Assembly (NCBI GenBank): GCA_963737075.1
Contig: CAVTRI010000001.1
Coordinates: 1,178,001-1,242,000 of the forward strand
Direction of reading: 5' to 3'
DNA length: 64,000 nt
Source: CAVTRI01 sp963737075
GTDB taxonomy: Bacteria; Actinomycetota; Acidimicrobiia; Acidimicrobiales; Palsa-688
A program made the translations under genes and the position numbers. Of this stretch, positions 16,819 through 27,043 are shown piece after piece. Positions within the stretch are counted from its first letter, which is position 1, and every line of letters begins with the position of its first letter. The notes under the pieces were generated by a model. It had not been told where the DNA came from. It ran no database searches and was given only the letters and a program-made list of their open reading frames with translations.

Positions 16819-17550
16819 ATGGCCCGCGTGTTCATCACCGGCTCGGCCGCTGGCTTGGGACGAGCGGCTGCAGCCGCCCTCATCCACCAGGCGCACCAAG
16901 TCGTCATACACGCCCGTAGCCAGGACAGAATCGCGGAGGCCGCCGACTTGGTCGACCGTGGCGCTGCCACTGTCACAGGGGACCTGTCCGTCGTCGAAGA
17001 GACCCGTAGCGTCGCCGAACAGGTCAACCGCCTCGGTCGGATGGACGCCGTGATCCACAACGCCGGCGTCTACACGGGCCGGCACATCCTCGCTGTCAAC
17101 GTCATCGCCCCTTATCTGCTGACCGCGCTCATCGAGCGGCCGTCCCGGCTCGTCTACCTCAGCAGCGGCATGCACCGTGGTGGGCGCCTGTCCCTTCACG
17201 GCCTCGACCCCGCCACCGTCGGCGGCTCCGTGAGCTACTCAGACAGCAAGCTGTTCGTCACCACTCTGGCGGCGGCCATAGCGCGACGGTGGCCCGATGT
17301 CATTGCCGGTGCGGTCGACCCCGGCTGGGTACCCACCCGCATGGGCGGCCCTGGCGCCAGCGACGACCTCAAGCTCGGGCACGTCACCCAGGCCTGGCTC
17401 GCCGTCAGCTCCGAACCCGCCGCCCTTACGAGCGGACGATATTGGTACCACCAGCACCAGCAACCAACCCATTCAGCCGTACACGACCCACGGTTCCAAG
17501 ATCAGCTCATCGCCACGCTACAGCAACGCACCGGAGTCGCCCTTCCCTGA
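16819..17550 (+). CDS. Short-chain dehydrogenase/reductase
   Basis: 243 residues. The Rossmann motif is FITGSAAGLGRAAA (TG-x3-G-x-G), and NAG appears in VIHNAGVY. The catalytic pattern is Ser in LVYLSSGMH, then YSDSK (Y-x3-K). AAGACAGGAAGG lies upstream. The segment PGWVPTRMGGPGASDD is typical of the retinol-dehydrogenase-like branch. The C-terminal substrate lid RYWYHQHQQ is distinctive. Substrate unknown. Confidence 0.85.
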   Translation: MARVFITGSAAGLGRAAAAALIHQAHQVVIHARSQDRIAEAADLVDRGAATVTGDLSVVEETRSVAEQVNRLGRMDAVIHNAGVYTGRHILAVNVIAPYLLTALIERPSRLVYLSSGMHRGGRLSLHGLDPATVGGSVSYSDSKLFVTTLAAAIARRWPDVIAGAVDPGWVPTRMGGPGASDDLKLGHVTQAWLAVSSEPAALTSGRYWYHQHQQPTHSAVHDPRFQDQLIATLQQRTGVALP

Positions 17551-17647
17551 CGCAGCATTCTGGATACGACGGTCCTATCTCGAACTTTCGGCTCAGCGTA
17601 ATGGCACCGCGCCTTTGCAGCTCTGTGGTAACCACCGACGTGCCCTC

Positions 17648-18385
17648 CTAGTCCGGGTACTCGTCCTTGCGGAAGCTAAGCGGCTCACCGGGTTGCGGTT
17701 TCGGCGTCCGATCGAGCAAGAAGCTGAAGTACGGGGCGACGAACGGGTCGGGGGCCGCCACTGTGTAAGTGTGGTAGACGGTCCCGTTCTCACGGGCGAA
17801 GGCTATCCAGCTCGGGTTCTCGCGTAGACCGTCCTTGAGCTCGGCCCCGATCTGCTTCGACCAGAATCGGAGCCACTCCGGTGGGCTATCGATCATCTCC
17901 TTGACCTCGGGGATCTGTTCCGCCTGCTCCTTGGTCAGCGCAAGGCCGAAGTCGAAGGCGAAATCGGAGTTGTAGGTAGAGACGTAGGGGAACTGCCAGC
18001 CCATCCGCTGCTTGTAGGCCGTCAGCCGGTCGATCGGCGCCCGCGAGAAGCAGAGCAGCGTCACGTCGCGGTGGTGCAGGTGAACGAGTGTGCCGTCGAG
18101 CCCGTCGGCCAGGCTGGTGCAACCAGGGCAGGCGCCGAGGGTGAAGTCGGGGCCGTACATGACGTTGTAGGCGAGCAGCTGTGAGCGCCCGTCGAACAGC
18201 TCGGCGAGAGTCTTGTGGCCGTTCTCGGTGTCGAACTCGTACTCCTTCTCGACGCGGACCCACGGGAGAGCGAGTCGCTTTTTCTTGATTTCCTCATTTC
18301 GCTGTGCCTGCTCGGCCTCGAGGTTCGAGAGCTCCTCTCGCGCCGCCCGCCACTCCTCGCGTGTTCCGATCCTGTGCTCAGGCAT
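17648..18385 (-). CDS. DUF899 (thioredoxin-like) family protein
   Basis: 245 residues. ATG 18385 is preceded by GGAGGGAGA. The family pattern is complete: N-terminal TREEWRAAREELSNLEAE, WVRVEKEYEF, LLAYNVMYGPDFTLGACPGC (a C-x-x-C site in a thioredoxin-like fold), GLDGTLVHLHHRDVTLLCFSRAP, then the F-x-YVSTYNSDF-FDFG block. Function is not known biochemically; a thiol or redox role is inferred from the fold and the CPGC motif. Confidence 0.85.
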   Translation of the reverse strand: MPEHRIGTREEWRAAREELSNLEAEQAQRNEEIKKKRLALPWVRVEKEYEFDTENGHKTLAELFDGRSQLLAYNVMYGPDFTLGACPGCTSLADGLDGTLVHLHHRDVTLLCFSRAPIDRLTAYKQRMGWQFPYVSTYNSDFAFDFGLALTKEQAEQIPEVKEMIDSPPEWLRFWSKQIGAELKDGLRENPSWIAFARENGTVYHTYTVAAPDPFVAPYFSFLLDRTPKPQPGEPLSFRKDEYPD

Positions 18386-18618
18386 CTCGTCTCCCTCCAG
18401 TTGGAACTCGATCCCTCCCGCACCAGCCGAATCCATCGTCGGAATTGGAGGCTACCGGGATCTCGAAATAAGACGGGCAGTGGCCCGGAAACTCATCGCC
18501 CCGGTCCACGGAGCAGTTCCGGCGACGAGTTTTCGCGCCCGGCAGCTCTACATGTTCTCGATCAGAGGCGGAAAGAGGGCAAGCTGGCGCACGATATATC
18601 GTGGACCGAGCGCACGGT

Positions 18619-19158
18619 CTACTTTCCAACGGGTGGGCCAGCCGGCTTCTCGCCGCTGACGGCGCTGCCGTTGAGCTGTTGGCGCATCCGCGTGGCCAGC
18701 TGCCCGAAGAGTGGATAGGCATGTTCCCCATGGGTAGCCCGTAACGCTGGCTGCCACGTTTCCCAGCGCTCGATGATTGTCCTGCCGATCATCTGCTGCA
18801 GCAGCGCGAAGTCGATGGCCCCGGCGCTCTCTAGCGCGGCCAGTTGCTCGAAGTAGTCGAGCTCGCGGTACAGAACGTATGCCTCCGGGAGGTTCTGAGC
18901 GACATAATGCTGAAACGCCGACGCGAGCGCTCCCGGCGTATCGAAGGACGCCACCAGGCGCCGAGCCTCAACCAGGGAGTTTTCATTCCAACGACGGAAG
19001 AAGTCGGCGGCCATCTGCGCCTGGTTCGCACGGCGAGCGTCGCGCACCTGCTGGGCTCCGAATACCGCCGCCGCGGCCGCCCCGAACACCCCCAGCGCCA
19101 GGACCGCGGTGGCGATCGCGGTTACCTGCTCGGCCCAGTTCGGTCCCACCGTGGCCAT
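18619..19158 (-). CDS. DUF4760-like membrane-anchored protein
   Basis: 179 residues. One N-terminal helix (QVTAIATAVLALGVFGAAAAAVFGAQQV) is followed by a cytosolic helical domain: RANQAQMAADFFRRWNE, ALASAFQHYVAQNL, YRELDYFEQLAALESAGAID, IIERWETWQPAL. This matches the DUF4760 layout. ATG at 19158, or GTG one codon earlier. Function unknown. Confidence 0.65.
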   Translation of the reverse strand: MATVGPNWAEQVTAIATAVLALGVFGAAAAAVFGAQQVRDARRANQAQMAADFFRRWNENSLVEARRLVASFDTPGALASAFQHYVAQNLPEAYVLYRELDYFEQLAALESAGAIDFALLQQMIGRTIIERWETWQPALRATHGEHAYPLFGQLATRMRQQLNGSAVSGEKPAGPPVGK

Positions 19159-19566
19159 CACGCCACCGCCCCCTCACCATTCAGCCAACAAGACGCGGCG
19201 TCAGTCCGGTTCATGAGGCTCAAGACTCTATGACGGTCAGGCCCGCGGCGATTGTGTTGCGCTCTCGCGGCCACGCCGAACCCGTGGGAACGCATCGGGC
19301 CGCGATGAAGGACAGGCCACTCTGCTAACGGCGACTGGACGCCTAGTACGCGCTTGTCAAGTCGGAACTCCGACGAAAAGCGAAGCCGAGCGGATCGGCA
19401 GGTAGGTGCACGGACGCCACGTTTGAGTGACCTCCGGAATCCCTGACCGCAGTGGGACTCCTGCGAGGAGACTCCCTGCCAAATCGACTCCGCACGCTCA
19501 AGTCGAAGAGGAGCGAGCGGAACCTGTTCCCCCGGCGGACTCGTATCGAGAAATCTCCGCCTGTGG
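19159..19566. other. Intergenic region upstream of the DGPF gene
   Basis: About 400 bases. No frame with family resemblance on either strand. The right end adjoins the candidate ECF42-type promoter. Confidence 0.4.
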
Positions 19567-19593
19567 TGTCGAGAATGCGGTGTCTGCTTCGTC
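19567..19593 (+). promoter_or_regulatory. Candidate ECF42-type promoter
   Basis: TGTCGA (19567-19572) and CGTC (19590-19593) are separated by 17 bases, ~50 bases before the DGPF/YCII start. From memory, ECF42 targets share a TGTCGA -35 and a CGA/TC-like -10. The sigma gene encoded just downstream is of that group, so autoregulation is expected. Confidence 0.55.
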
Positions 19594-19642
19594 CCAGGGG
19601 TGCACTCGGCCGACCGGGCCGCTGTCAGACAAGGAGAACACC

Positions 19643-20046
19643 ATGGCCAAGTACCTGCTGCTCAAGCACTACCGAGGCGCGCCGGCGCCTGTCAACAATG
19701 TCCCCATGGATCAGTGGACGCCCGAGGAGGTCGAGGCACACATCCGGTTCATGAACGAATTTGCAGCTCGGCTCGAGCGCAGCGGCGAGTTCGTCGACGG
19801 ACAGGCGTTGTCGCCCGACGGCGTGTGGGTCCGCTACGACGGCGAGGGGCGGTCGCCGGTGACCGACGGCCCGTTCGCCGAGACGAAGGACCTGATCGCC
19901 GGATGGATGGTTATCGACGTCGACAGCTACGAGCGAGCGATCGAGCTCGCCGGTGAGCTGTCGGCAGCCCCCGGGGCCGGCGGCAAACCGCTCCACGAAT
20001 GGCTGGAGGTTCGACCGTTCTTAGCCGCGCCGCCTACCGTCACCCA

Positions 20047-20050
<4 letters not shown>
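19643..20050 (+). CDS. YCII/DGPF-domain protein
   Basis: 135 residues. Contains VTDGPFAETKDLIAGWMVIDVDSYE, including the DGPF signature, and the C-terminal WLEVRPF. AAGGAGAA lies before ATG 19643. The stop overlaps the sigma-factor GTG. DGPF proteins are almost always encoded with ECF42 sigma factors; their biochemical role is not settled. Confidence 0.9.
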
Positions 20051-21222
<1,172 letters not shown>

Positions 21223-21330
21223 ATGACGCCTAAACCGCTCGGGGACGGCCTGCTCGCCGCCCTCACGAACATCGACGAATCACAGGATTGCACGGCGTAC
21301 CGTCGGGTCTCGTGCGCGACGATGTGGGCC

Positions 21331-22164
21331 ATGGCGATCACGGTCGAGCTCCTCTCGGGCACGGTTGGCGCAGAGGTGCGAGGCGTCGACCTCTCGGCGG
21401 CGCTCGACGAGGGCACGGTGGCCGAGCTTCGGCGGGCGTTCCTCGATCACCACGTCGTGTTCTTCCGTGACCAAGACTTGAGCCCTGAGGCACAGATGCG
21501 GTTCGGTCGCTGCTTCGGCGCCCTCGACACCCACCCGTTCGTCGAAGGTATGGACGCGTATCCCGAAGTGATCGAGGTCGTCACCGAGCCCGATGACCGG
21601 TTCAATTTCGGCGGCGGCTGGCATACCGACGTGACGTTCCTCGAGGAGCCGGATCTCGGCTCAATCCTCTACGCGGTCGACGTGCCCATGTTCGGCGGCG
21701 ACACGTTGTTCGCCAACCAACACGCGGCGTACGACGCGCTGTCGGACACGATGAAAAGCTTGCTCGACGGGCTCGTCGCCGAGCACTCGGCAGGCCCGCA
21801 GTACGCCGAGGGTGGGTACTCGACCCGGTCGAAGTCGATGAAGACGAAGTCGGCCGACAACGTCGATCGCGTCGTACGCCACCCGCTCGTCCGCACGCAC
21901 CCGGAGACGGGCAGGAAGGCGCTGTACGTCAATCGCGCCTTCACCGTTGGCATCGAAGGGATGCGCCCGGACGAGTCGGCAGCGCTGCTGGAGTTCCTCT
22001 TCAACCATGCGGTGCGGGAGCCGTTCACGTGCCGCTTCCGATGGTCGCCGGGGTCGGTTGCCATGTGGGACAACCGGAGCGTCCAGCATTACGCGCTCTA
22101 CGACTACCGAGGCCATCGTCGCCACATGCGTCGCATCACCATCAAGGGCGACCGGCCCCGCTGA
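21331..22164 (+). CDS. TauD/TfdA-family Fe(II)/alpha-ketoglutarate dioxygenase
   Basis: 277 residues from ATG 21331; an in-frame ATG at 21223 would add a poorly family-like 36 residues. The iron site is W-HTDVTF (His-x-Asp) and the distal His in MWDNRSVQHYALYDY; the ketoglutarate-binding Arg is in the RRHMRRIT stretch. The start VGAEVRGVDLS and VFFRDQDLSPEAQMRFGR are typical. Substrates in the family include taurine, sulfonates and aryloxyalkanoates; no neighbour tells which. Confidence 0.88.
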   Translation: MAITVELLSGTVGAEVRGVDLSAALDEGTVAELRRAFLDHHVVFFRDQDLSPEAQMRFGRCFGALDTHPFVEGMDAYPEVIEVVTEPDDRFNFGGGWHTDVTFLEEPDLGSILYAVDVPMFGGDTLFANQHAAYDALSDTMKSLLDGLVAEHSAGPQYAEGGYSTRSKSMKTKSADNVDRVVRHPLVRTHPETGRKALYVNRAFTVGIEGMRPDESAALLEFLFNHAVREPFTCRFRWSPGSVAMWDNRSVQHYALYDYRGHRRHMRRITIKGDRPR

Positions 22165-22340
22165 AGTGACCCAGAGCGTGGACATCCACGTGTTCCACAT
22201 CCGGGCGCGGACTTCGGCGCCGAGAGCGGAGCATCGGAGCAACGCGTACAACCCTTCATTCTGTACCGGGGAACCGCGGCAGGCCGCCAGGGCCCCTGAA
22301 TCGACACTCTCGTCTGGGCCTAATCGTAGACTTCGCCGCG

Positions 22341-22709
22341 ATGACCCAGAGCGCCGCTCAAGCCGATGCTTTCTTCAAAGAGGTGGCAGATCGGCGCGAG
22401 GTGTGGACGATCGAGGACGAGGGAGGCTTCCCGGCCCCAAAAAATGCCAACGGCCAGAGGGCGCAGCCATTTTGGTCGTCTCGGCATCGGGCCGAGTTAG
22501 TTATCAAAGGCGTTCCCGCGTACCAAGGCTTCACGCCCCTACGAATCTCCGTCGAGGAGTGGGTTATACGGTGGCTGCCCGATCTGGAAGGAGACGGCCT
22601 ACTCGTAGGAGTCAACTGGTCGGGTCGAACTGCGAAGGGTTACGACCTCGAGCCGTCGTCTGCGTTGGCGCGCCTTCGACACCACGGTATATCGCCTCCC
22701 GCGTCCTGA
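22341..22709 (+). CDS. DUF2750 family protein
   Basis: 122 residues. QADAFFKEVADRREVWTIED at the start, FPAPKNANGQRAQPFWSSRHRAE, and near the end RWLPDLEGDGLLVGVNWSG fit DUF2750, a small protein family of unknown activity common beside toxin-like or immunity-like genes. Starts at ATG 22341 with no strong ribosome-binding site. Confidence 0.8.
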   Translation: MTQSAAQADAFFKEVADRREVWTIEDEGGFPAPKNANGQRAQPFWSSRHRAELVIKGVPAYQGFTPLRISVEEWVIRWLPDLEGDGLLVGVNWSGRTAKGYDLEPSSALARLRHHGISPPAS

Positions 22710-23048
22710 CAACGGGTCGACGTCGCCCTTGACGGCCCGGCATCGTCGCCGATCCGGGGTTCGGGGTACTAAGCGAGAATCGTCGCTCAGGTCTGGGGCC
22801 CGACTATGCCGTCAACCGTAAGATTACTCCCGCTGGTATTGGTCGACGGCGGCTTGGTCTTCGGGCCGAAGATGCCGTCGACATCGTCCAGATCGCTCAG
22901 AACCAGACTCCTACAGCACCCCTATCGGGGCACAGTTGGACGCGGTGATCACAGCCGGGCGACGATGCTGTTCATCACCGTGGCTTGCAGTGAGGTTCTG
23001 GCGGTTGAGGGCGGGAAGATCTCGCTGGCATGAAGCCGGCGATGTTCG
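22710..23048. other. Stretch without a supported gene
   Basis: About 340 bases following the DUF2750 gene. Base composition is lower in GC than the neighbours. A small minus-strand frame (23166 to 22975, MPNFYEFLARCPEDPRV...) runs through the inverted-repeat block and is not recognised. Confidence 0.35.
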
Positions 23049-23161
23049 GGAACTTCCACGAGTTGTTTCCATGCCGACCGGAACTTCCACGAGTAATCGC
23101 GCGTATGTGCGCGATTACTCGTGGATCTTCGGGGCAGCGCGCCAAGAACTCGTAGAAGTTC
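23049..23161. repeat. Nested inverted and direct repeats with a 17-bp perfect hairpin
   Basis: A perfect hairpin covers 23086-23125: 17-bp arms TCCACGAGTAATCGCGC and complement, six-base loop GTATGT. The string GGAACTTCCACGAGT occurs directly at 23049-23063 and again at 23080-23094. The reverse complement of GAACTTCCACGAGTT recurs at 23147-23161 with one mismatch, so the whole block is two nested palindromes. It resembles the end of a mobile element or a recombination scar more than a simple terminator, as no T-run follows. Confidence 0.6.
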
Positions 23162-23176
23162 GGCATCTCACCGGGG

Positions 23177-23430
23177 TCAGGTGGCGGGCTGGAGCCCGTG
23201 AACGCTCAACACGTATGCGGGCGCGGTGCAGGAGTCGTCGCGGGCGAGCTCGCTGATGCTGTTGCCGGCTTGGCCGGCGGTGAGCATGCCGCCGAAGCGG
23301 CCGAGGAACTGTGCTTCGCTCAGTCCGGCTTGGGCGGCGCAGGTCTCGGTGTACATCCGTCCGAGGTCGGTGGCGGGGGTGATTGCGGCGAGACGGCTAC
23401 AAAGCGGATGTTCGACGCGTTTCGTTCCGG
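23177..23430 (-). pseudogene. C-terminal fragment of an oxidoreductase-like protein
   Basis: An open minus-strand frame without a start reads LAAITPATDLGRMYTETCAA, then FGGMLTAGQAGNSISELARD and ends APAYVLSVHGLQPAT. The pattern of a late helix, a -AV-LA- stretch and AYVL..HGL resembles the C terminus of SDR proteins. There is no N-terminal domain, and the fragment abuts the nested repeat block, so it looks like a rearrangement relic. Confidence 0.45.
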
Positions 23431-23482
23431 GGATTAACGAAGGCGGCAGGTGCCTTCCTGTACTCTTGGGCAGACTTAGTCA

Positions 23483-24031
23483 GTGAGCTCGATGGAACTC
23501 CGCTACCTCAGCGTCGACGACCTTGGCTTAATCGCGTCGATCGACCGTTCGGAGCACGTGGATGTTGAGTTCCACGTCGTCGGGGGGGAGCTGCGGAAAC
23601 GTCCTGTCACAAGGGCCGACATACCGGTCTGGGACAGGGAGGGGACCGGTCCGTTCAGCGTCGCCCACCAGATCGAGTTCTGCGCCGGCGTGCTGCGGCA
23701 GGTGGGCGCTGTCCTGCTCGGCGCGTTCGACGATGACCACGTGCTTGGTGTCGCAGTCGTCGATCCTGTATTCGCTCCTGGAATGGCGTGGCTGGCCTTT
23801 CTCCACGTCAGCCGACCTTCACGGAGACGGGGTGCGGCGACCGCGCTGTGGAACGAAGCGGCGGCGGCCGCCCGCGCGTCAGGTGCCGAGACCCTCTACG
23901 TCTCGGCCGTGCCAACAGGATCCGCCGTCGGCTTCTACCTCCAGCAGGGCTGCCAGTTGGCTGACCCCGTCCACCCCGGGCTTTGGGCCAAAGAACCCGA
24001 AGACATCCACCTCACCTACCGGCTGCGCTGA
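23483..24031 (+). CDS. GNAT-family acetyltransferase
   Basis: 182 residues. The acyl-CoA loop is SRPSRRRGAATALWNEA (R-x-x-R-x-G/A motif), preceded by WLAFLHVS, and followed by LYVSAVPTGSAVGFYLQQGCQL. GTG 23483 or ATG 23492. Acceptor unknown. Confidence 0.8.
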   Translation: MSSMELRYLSVDDLGLIASIDRSEHVDVEFHVVGGELRKRPVTRADIPVWDREGTGPFSVAHQIEFCAGVLRQVGAVLLGAFDDDHVLGVAVVDPVFAPGMAWLAFLHVSRPSRRRGAATALWNEAAAAARASGAETLYVSAVPTGSAVGFYLQQGCQLADPVHPGLWAKEPEDIHLTYRLR

Positions 24032-24180
24032 GGCGGCGCTGAGAACGCCTCCGTGTGCCACACGAGGCTTGAAGGAGCCGCCCCAAATGCCATCGCACTC
24101 CGCCTGTCACTACACACCGGCTCCAGGCACCGTGGCACTGACCGTACCAAGGCGGCCCGCTTGGTTGACTGCAGGTTGTC

Positions 24181-24723
24181 CTACCGGGGCCGGTCCTGCC
24201 ATTCGTGACTTAAGAGGCCCAATATCACCTCGTCCACAAAGCATCCATCTACCCATGTACTACCACGGCGAATGCCTTCCTGGGTAAAGCCGAGGCGCCT
24301 CGCCGCCCGAATCATCGCCTCGTTGTTGGCGAGCGTATCGACTTGTAATCGATGGAGACCGCGAATGGAGAAGCCATAGTAGCACAACAGATTCGTCACA
24401 TCGGTGCCGAAGCCCCGCCCCCGAAACTCCGGCAGAATCGATAGACCGATATGGGCGCCTCGATTGTGCAGATCAATTCCCCACAGCAAGGCTTCCCCGG
24501 CCAGTCGGTCCTCATCTCCTGAGTCCACTACGGAGAAGAATGCGGCGTCCTCGGCGGACGACTCAACCCAGTACGGCGACGCGGAGGGCAGATCCGGTAT
24601 TGGCCGCCACGGTCGGGAGTCGGCACGCACCCGGATCTCGATGTCGTCGTAGAGCTCCCTTTGCAGGATCGGCACATCGGCCTCAAAGCGAGCACGAAGC
24701 GCTGCCTTCCTACCTCGAAGCAC
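24181..24723 (-). CDS. GNAT acetyltransferase, RimJ/RimL type
   Basis: 180 residues. The N-terminal LRGRKAALRARFEADVPIL, IGLSILPEFRGRGFGTDVTNLLCYYGF (acyl-CoA loop RGRGFG), and LQVDTLANNEAMIRAARRLGFTQEG-x-R-R fit the RimJ/RimL-like subgroup (PF13302). The subgroup often acetylates N-terminal amines or antibiotics; the target is not known here. Confidence 0.82.
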   Translation of the reverse strand: MLRGRKAALRARFEADVPILQRELYDDIEIRVRADSRPWRPIPDLPSASPYWVESSAEDAAFFSVVDSGDEDRLAGEALLWGIDLHNRGAHIGLSILPEFRGRGFGTDVTNLLCYYGFSIRGLHRLQVDTLANNEAMIRAARRLGFTQEGIRRGSTWVDGCFVDEVILGLLSHEWQDRPR

Positions 24724-24890
24724 TCACCACCCCCTCATGTCAGTCGATGAACCACGCTAGAACCATACGTCTGGCGATCGACGGCTGCCGAGAGAGAGCT
24801 CATGGAAGGCCGCCCCATAAGGAGTGGGTGTCCGGGTCGGCTTGGTCCCGTCCGGCCGGGTCTTCTTGCAGAGCCAGAATCAAACAGACT

Positions 24891-25421
24891 GTGCTCGTGG
24901 GCGAACTCGTGAAGCCGCGACCGGTTGAGGAGGCGGACTTAGCCAGACTCCGTCGTCTGATCTGGGATCCGGACGCCCCCGGAGAGTTCCAGTGGTTCGG
25001 GTTTCGAATGGCGAGGGTAACCGACATCGAGAGAAGTTGGCACCAGGATCGACTTGTCGGGGAGGAGGCGTCATTTCTGGCCGTATACCTCGGGGACGGG
25101 AGATGCGCGGGCTGGGTCACCTGGCGCAAGGTCAGCGATTTCGGCAACTACGAGATCGGCATCGCTCTGTTCTCGGAGTTCCGGGGCCGCGGCATTGGAA
25201 CCGAAGCCCAGCGTCAGCTTGTCGACTACCTGTTCAGGACCACCACGGCACACCGCCTCCAGGCCGGCACCGAAGTCGATAACGTCGCCGAACAGCTGGC
25301 GCTGGAGCGTGTTGGCTTTCGCCGCGAGGGCGTGGCTCGGGGGCTGTTCTTTCGAGACGGCCGCTGGCGAGACAGTGTGATGTACGGGCTTATCCGCGGC
25401 GATCTCCCTGAGCCCGCTTGA
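24891..25421 (+). CDS. GNAT acetyltransferase, RimJ/RimL type
   Basis: 176 residues from GTG 24891 (GTG 24897 possible). VKPRPVEEADLARLRRL, ALFSEFRGRGIGTEAQRQLVDYLF (CoA loop) and AGTEVDNVAEQLALERVGFRREGVARG are typical. It resembles its divergent neighbour at 24181-24723, so the pair may be an old duplication that has diverged in sequence. No good ribosome-binding site. Confidence 0.8.
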   Translation: MLVGELVKPRPVEEADLARLRRLIWDPDAPGEFQWFGFRMARVTDIERSWHQDRLVGEEASFLAVYLGDGRCAGWVTWRKVSDFGNYEIGIALFSEFRGRGIGTEAQRQLVDYLFRTTTAHRLQAGTEVDNVAEQLALERVGFRREGVARGLFFRDGRWRDSVMYGLIRGDLPEPA

Positions 25422-25440
25422 TGACTTGTCGCGGTCATCA
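25419..25440. terminator. Weak hairpin between convergent genes
   Basis: TGATGAC, an 8-base loop and GTCATCA form a 7-bp stem spanning the stop codon of the GNAT gene and the 3' end of the convergent MFS fragment. No T-run, so termination is only suggested by position. Confidence 0.3.
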
Positions 25441-25851
25441 CAGCGCGGCCCTTCCAGTCGAGCTCATCTCCCGAGCGTGGCTGACAACAGCAGTGGGTCG
25501 TGCTGGCAATATCTCCGGGATTTGGGGCGCCAGCAGATCAAAGTCTTCTATTTCGGCCTGCTCGACCGGTGGCCCCAGGCTGGTCCGACGCAGGACGGCA
25601 AGTGCGATACGGACGGCGGCGAGCAGGAGCGCGGCGCTGAGGGTCAGGCCGAGCGCGTACCCGTCGGTGAGGGCGTGGAGCGCGGTGCTTCGGCCGGTGC
25701 GGTGGGCGGCCGCGGTGCCGAGGGCGGCCAGTCCCAGCGAGGCCCCAATCTGGCGTGAGCTGTTGAGCAGGCCGGACGCGGTGCCGGTCTCGTGGGGGGC
25801 GACGCCGATGGTGGCGGTGGAGACCACCGGCCCGAGGCAGAGCCCGAAGGG
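25438..25851 (-). pseudogene. C-terminal fragment of an MFS (DHA2-type) drug transporter
   Basis: The readable part starts PFGLCLGPVVSTATIG and has VAPHETGTASGLLNSSRQIGASLGLA, the typical motif of helix 11 in 14-TM DHA2 exporters, then one more helix (LGLTLSAALLLAAVRIALAVL) and a cytosolic tail. The upstream ~80% of the transporter is missing: just before PFGL the frame has a TGA, and the DNA switches to a Rieske gene. A deletion or recombination junction is inferred. Confidence 0.7.
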
Positions 25852-25854
25852 TCA

Positions 25855-26287
25855 CCCCACCCTGGGCTAGAGCAGTGCGAGGGGCGACGGCCTGCCAGGT
25901 CCCCGTGTTCGGCGCCAGCTGCTGCTGGGCGGCCGGCGATCCGCTGGGCAGTCCGGAGCCGAACACGGTCCGGTCGATCGCAACCGCCACGCCCACCGCC
26001 GCCGCCACCCCGCCGGCCTCGAGCAGCCCCCGCCGTGACACGCGCCGCCGCGCCGCCAGCACCGGCTCGGACGGCTGGTCGGACGGTCGCTGCTCCACCC
26101 CCCTCTGCAGACGCTCCTGCAGGTCACGGACGAACTGCGGGCTGGGTTCTGAGGCATCCCCCCGGGCGGCCCGCAAGTCGATAGCCGTCCGCATGGCCGC
26201 CACCTCGTCGGGGTCCGGCTGGAACGGGTCGGGGCGGCGGCCCTGGACCAGAGCCTCCACGAACGCGCTGAATCGGCGCCTGGTCAC
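25855..26287 (-). pseudogene. N-terminal fragment of a Tat-exported Rieske-type protein
   Basis: Starts MTRRRFSAFVEALVQGRRPD. A cytosolic helical stretch leads to a Tat-like signal SRRGLLEAGGVAAAVGVAVA (RR at ~85-86), then NTGTWQAVA. In intact relatives a Rieske 2Fe-2S domain with CTHxGC and CPCHxS follows; here neither appears. After about residue 145 the sequence runs into the MFS remnant. So the cluster-binding domain is lost. Confidence 0.65.
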
Positions 26288-26506
26288 AGGCGTTCGCTCT
26301 CATCGCGCTCGCATCGGTCCACAGGAGTCACCATGGCAGCCACAGTCTCGCGCTGGCCCGACCCCGCTGGCGGACGCCCACCTGAACCGGTTCCCAGCGA
26401 GCGGCGCGAGGGGCCATCGGCAGGAGCCCGGTGCATTGGCAGCCCTCCGGTTGCGTAACCACCGCCTCTATTCCATGCCAACAAACCTTCCACCCGGAGG
26501 CCGCCA

Positions 26507-27043
26507 ATGCGACGCACCAAACCGATTCTTCTTGCCCTCGCTCTGGGCGCCGCCGTGGCCGGAGGCGGCATCGCGTTGGCCGAGACCGGCGGGTCTTCCT
26601 CCACTGCGGCGCGGACCAGTACCGCCAACCCGGCACCGGGCACAGGCACATCGGCCACCATCAACGCGGTCACCGCCACCGTCGCCGGCAAGGCCGAGCG
26701 CATCCTGGTCGACGCCCATGGGGCGCCCCTCTACACCTACAACGCCGACACCCCCAACCGATCCCAGGTCACGGGCACGCTCGCGCAGCTGTGGCCGCCC
26801 CTCGTCTCTACCGCCCCCACCGAAACCGGGGCCGCCGGCAAGCTCAGCGTGGCCGCTGGGGTCAAACAGCACCAGGTCCGCTACAACGGGCATTTTCTCT
26901 ACACCTTCGTCGACGACACCCCCGGCCAAGTAACCGGCCAAGGCGTGCAAGGCTTCTCGGTCGCTATCCCCGATCTCAACGTCTCCTCCGGCAGCGTCGC
27001 GCCGACCCCGGCGGTCAGCCATACGGGCGGGTACGGCTACTGA
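26507..27043 (+). CDS. Secreted protein with lipoprotein_15-type (COG4315) repeats
   Basis: 178 residues. Signal peptide MRRTKPILLALALGAAVAGG then a Ser/Thr/Ala linker. Two repeats have the form LVDAHGAPLYTYNADTP..SQVTGTLAQLWPPL and VRYNGHFLYTFVDDTPGQVTGQGVQGF (pattern G-x-x-LYTF-D-D-P-G--G-G). ATG 26507 has GGAGG upstream. Such proteins are exported and of unknown function. No lipobox Cys at the cleavage site, so it is probably free rather than lipid-anchored. The 3' end overlaps the convergent gene. Confidence 0.78.
   Translation: MRRTKPILLALALGAAVAGGGIALAETGGSSSTAARTSTANPAPGTGTSATINAVTATVAGKAERILVDAHGAPLYTYNADTPNRSQVTGTLAQLWPPLVSTAPTETGAAGKLSVAAGVKQHQVRYNGHFLYTFVDDTPGQVTGQGVQGFSVAIPDLNVSSGSVAPTPAVSHTGGYGY

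Noticed and set aside
23086..23125. Rho-independent terminator
   Set aside because: The stem is perfect but no T-run follows on either strand and no gene ends directly at it; the outer repeats suggest another origin.
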